From assembly GCF_003581425.1 (NCBI RefSeq), contig NZ_QXTG01000003.1:293-64292 (forward strand): a stretch of 64,000 bases of DNA, given 5' to 3'. This document shows positions 63,045 to 64,000 of the stretch, one piece after another (position 1 is the stretch's first letter; the number at the start of each line of letters is the position of its first letter). The notes beneath the pieces were generated by a model, which did no database searches, was not told the DNA's origin, and worked only from the letters and a program-made list of their open reading frames with translations. The DNA comes from Amnibacterium setariae (GTDB taxonomy: Bacteria > Actinomycetota > Actinomycetes > Actinomycetales > Microbacteriaceae). The position numbers and the translations under genes are program-made.

Positions 63045-64000
<956 letters not shown>

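Overview
The window looks like chromosomal DNA of a very high-GC actinobacterium, most likely a plant- or soil-associated member of the Microbacteriaceae. This rests on the extreme GC bias, many GTG starts, many genes with a TANNNT -10 box only 6-8 nt before the start codon (leaderless mRNA), the acidic NusG extension, the hadA/hadB-like and murB genes near tRNA-Trp-secE-nusG-rplK-rplA, and an orphan AbiEi-like protein. The family assignment is an inference; no rRNA is present. No prophage, insertion sequence, CRISPR array or replication origin was seen.

Layout. 0-4.2 kb: RIO-type kinase behind a possible 18-aa leader peptide, NUDIX hydrolase, cardiolipin synthase, YajQ, tRNA-Tyr. 4.2-11 kb: an AbiEi/PD-(D/E)XK-like gene framed by 44-bp inverted repeats, an HtrA-like protease coupled to an I78-type inhibitor, an inositol-phosphatase-family enzyme, and a GAF protein beside a Ser/Thr kinase-GAF fusion. 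11-15.5 kb: LacI regulator, an orphan sugar-binding lipoprotein with TTGCGCAA operators, acetyl-xylan-esterase-like hydrolase, chloroperoxidase-like hydrolase. 15.5-23.9 kb: a second LacI regulator and a six-gene operon (binding protein, two permeases, ThuA-like, Gfo/Idh/MocA, GH127 beta-L-arabinofuranosidase), which together suggest uptake and intracellular breakdown of plant arabinosides. 24-29.3 kb: small regulator modules (MarR with membrane proteins, HxlR with a VOC protein, a WYL regulator) and a fatty-acid desaturase. 29.4-30.2 kb: tRNA-Met and tRNA-Thr, then an isolated transcription unit that seems to encode only a 27-residue peptide.

30.2-44.2 kb is the housekeeping core: aldo/keto reductase, hadA/hadB-like dehydratases, murB, a polysaccharide pyruvyl transferase, aspartate-type aminotransferase, SDR, tRNA-Trp, secE, nusG, rplK, rplA, a quinone-reductase-like enzyme and an OmpR-type two-component pair. 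44.2-59.7 kb holds a sugar kinase and a DUF1275 protein, followed by a purine-ureide region: urate oxidase, 5-hydroxyisourate hydrolase, OHCU decarboxylase, allantoinase, allantoate-amidohydrolase-type enzyme, ureidoglycine aminotransferase, an AtzH/HpxZ-amidase fusion, an acetamidase/formamidase, a MobA-like nucleotidyltransferase and an RpiR regulator. Together these can take urate to oxalurate and probably further, releasing nitrogen; xanthine dehydrogenase is not in the window. 59.7-64 kb: MarR/FMN-reductase pair, LuxR-type regulator, small membrane proteins, acetyltransferase, and a truncated galT.

The most unusual items are (i) the stand-alone 27-aa peptide unit at 29.9-30.2 kb; (ii) a three-copy double-hairpin element just after stop codons (nusG, rplA, dienelactone hydrolase), with compensatory changes in its stems; (iii) the inverted-repeat-framed AbiEi-like gene; and (iv) several tiny ORFs and nested palindromes in intergenic DNA.
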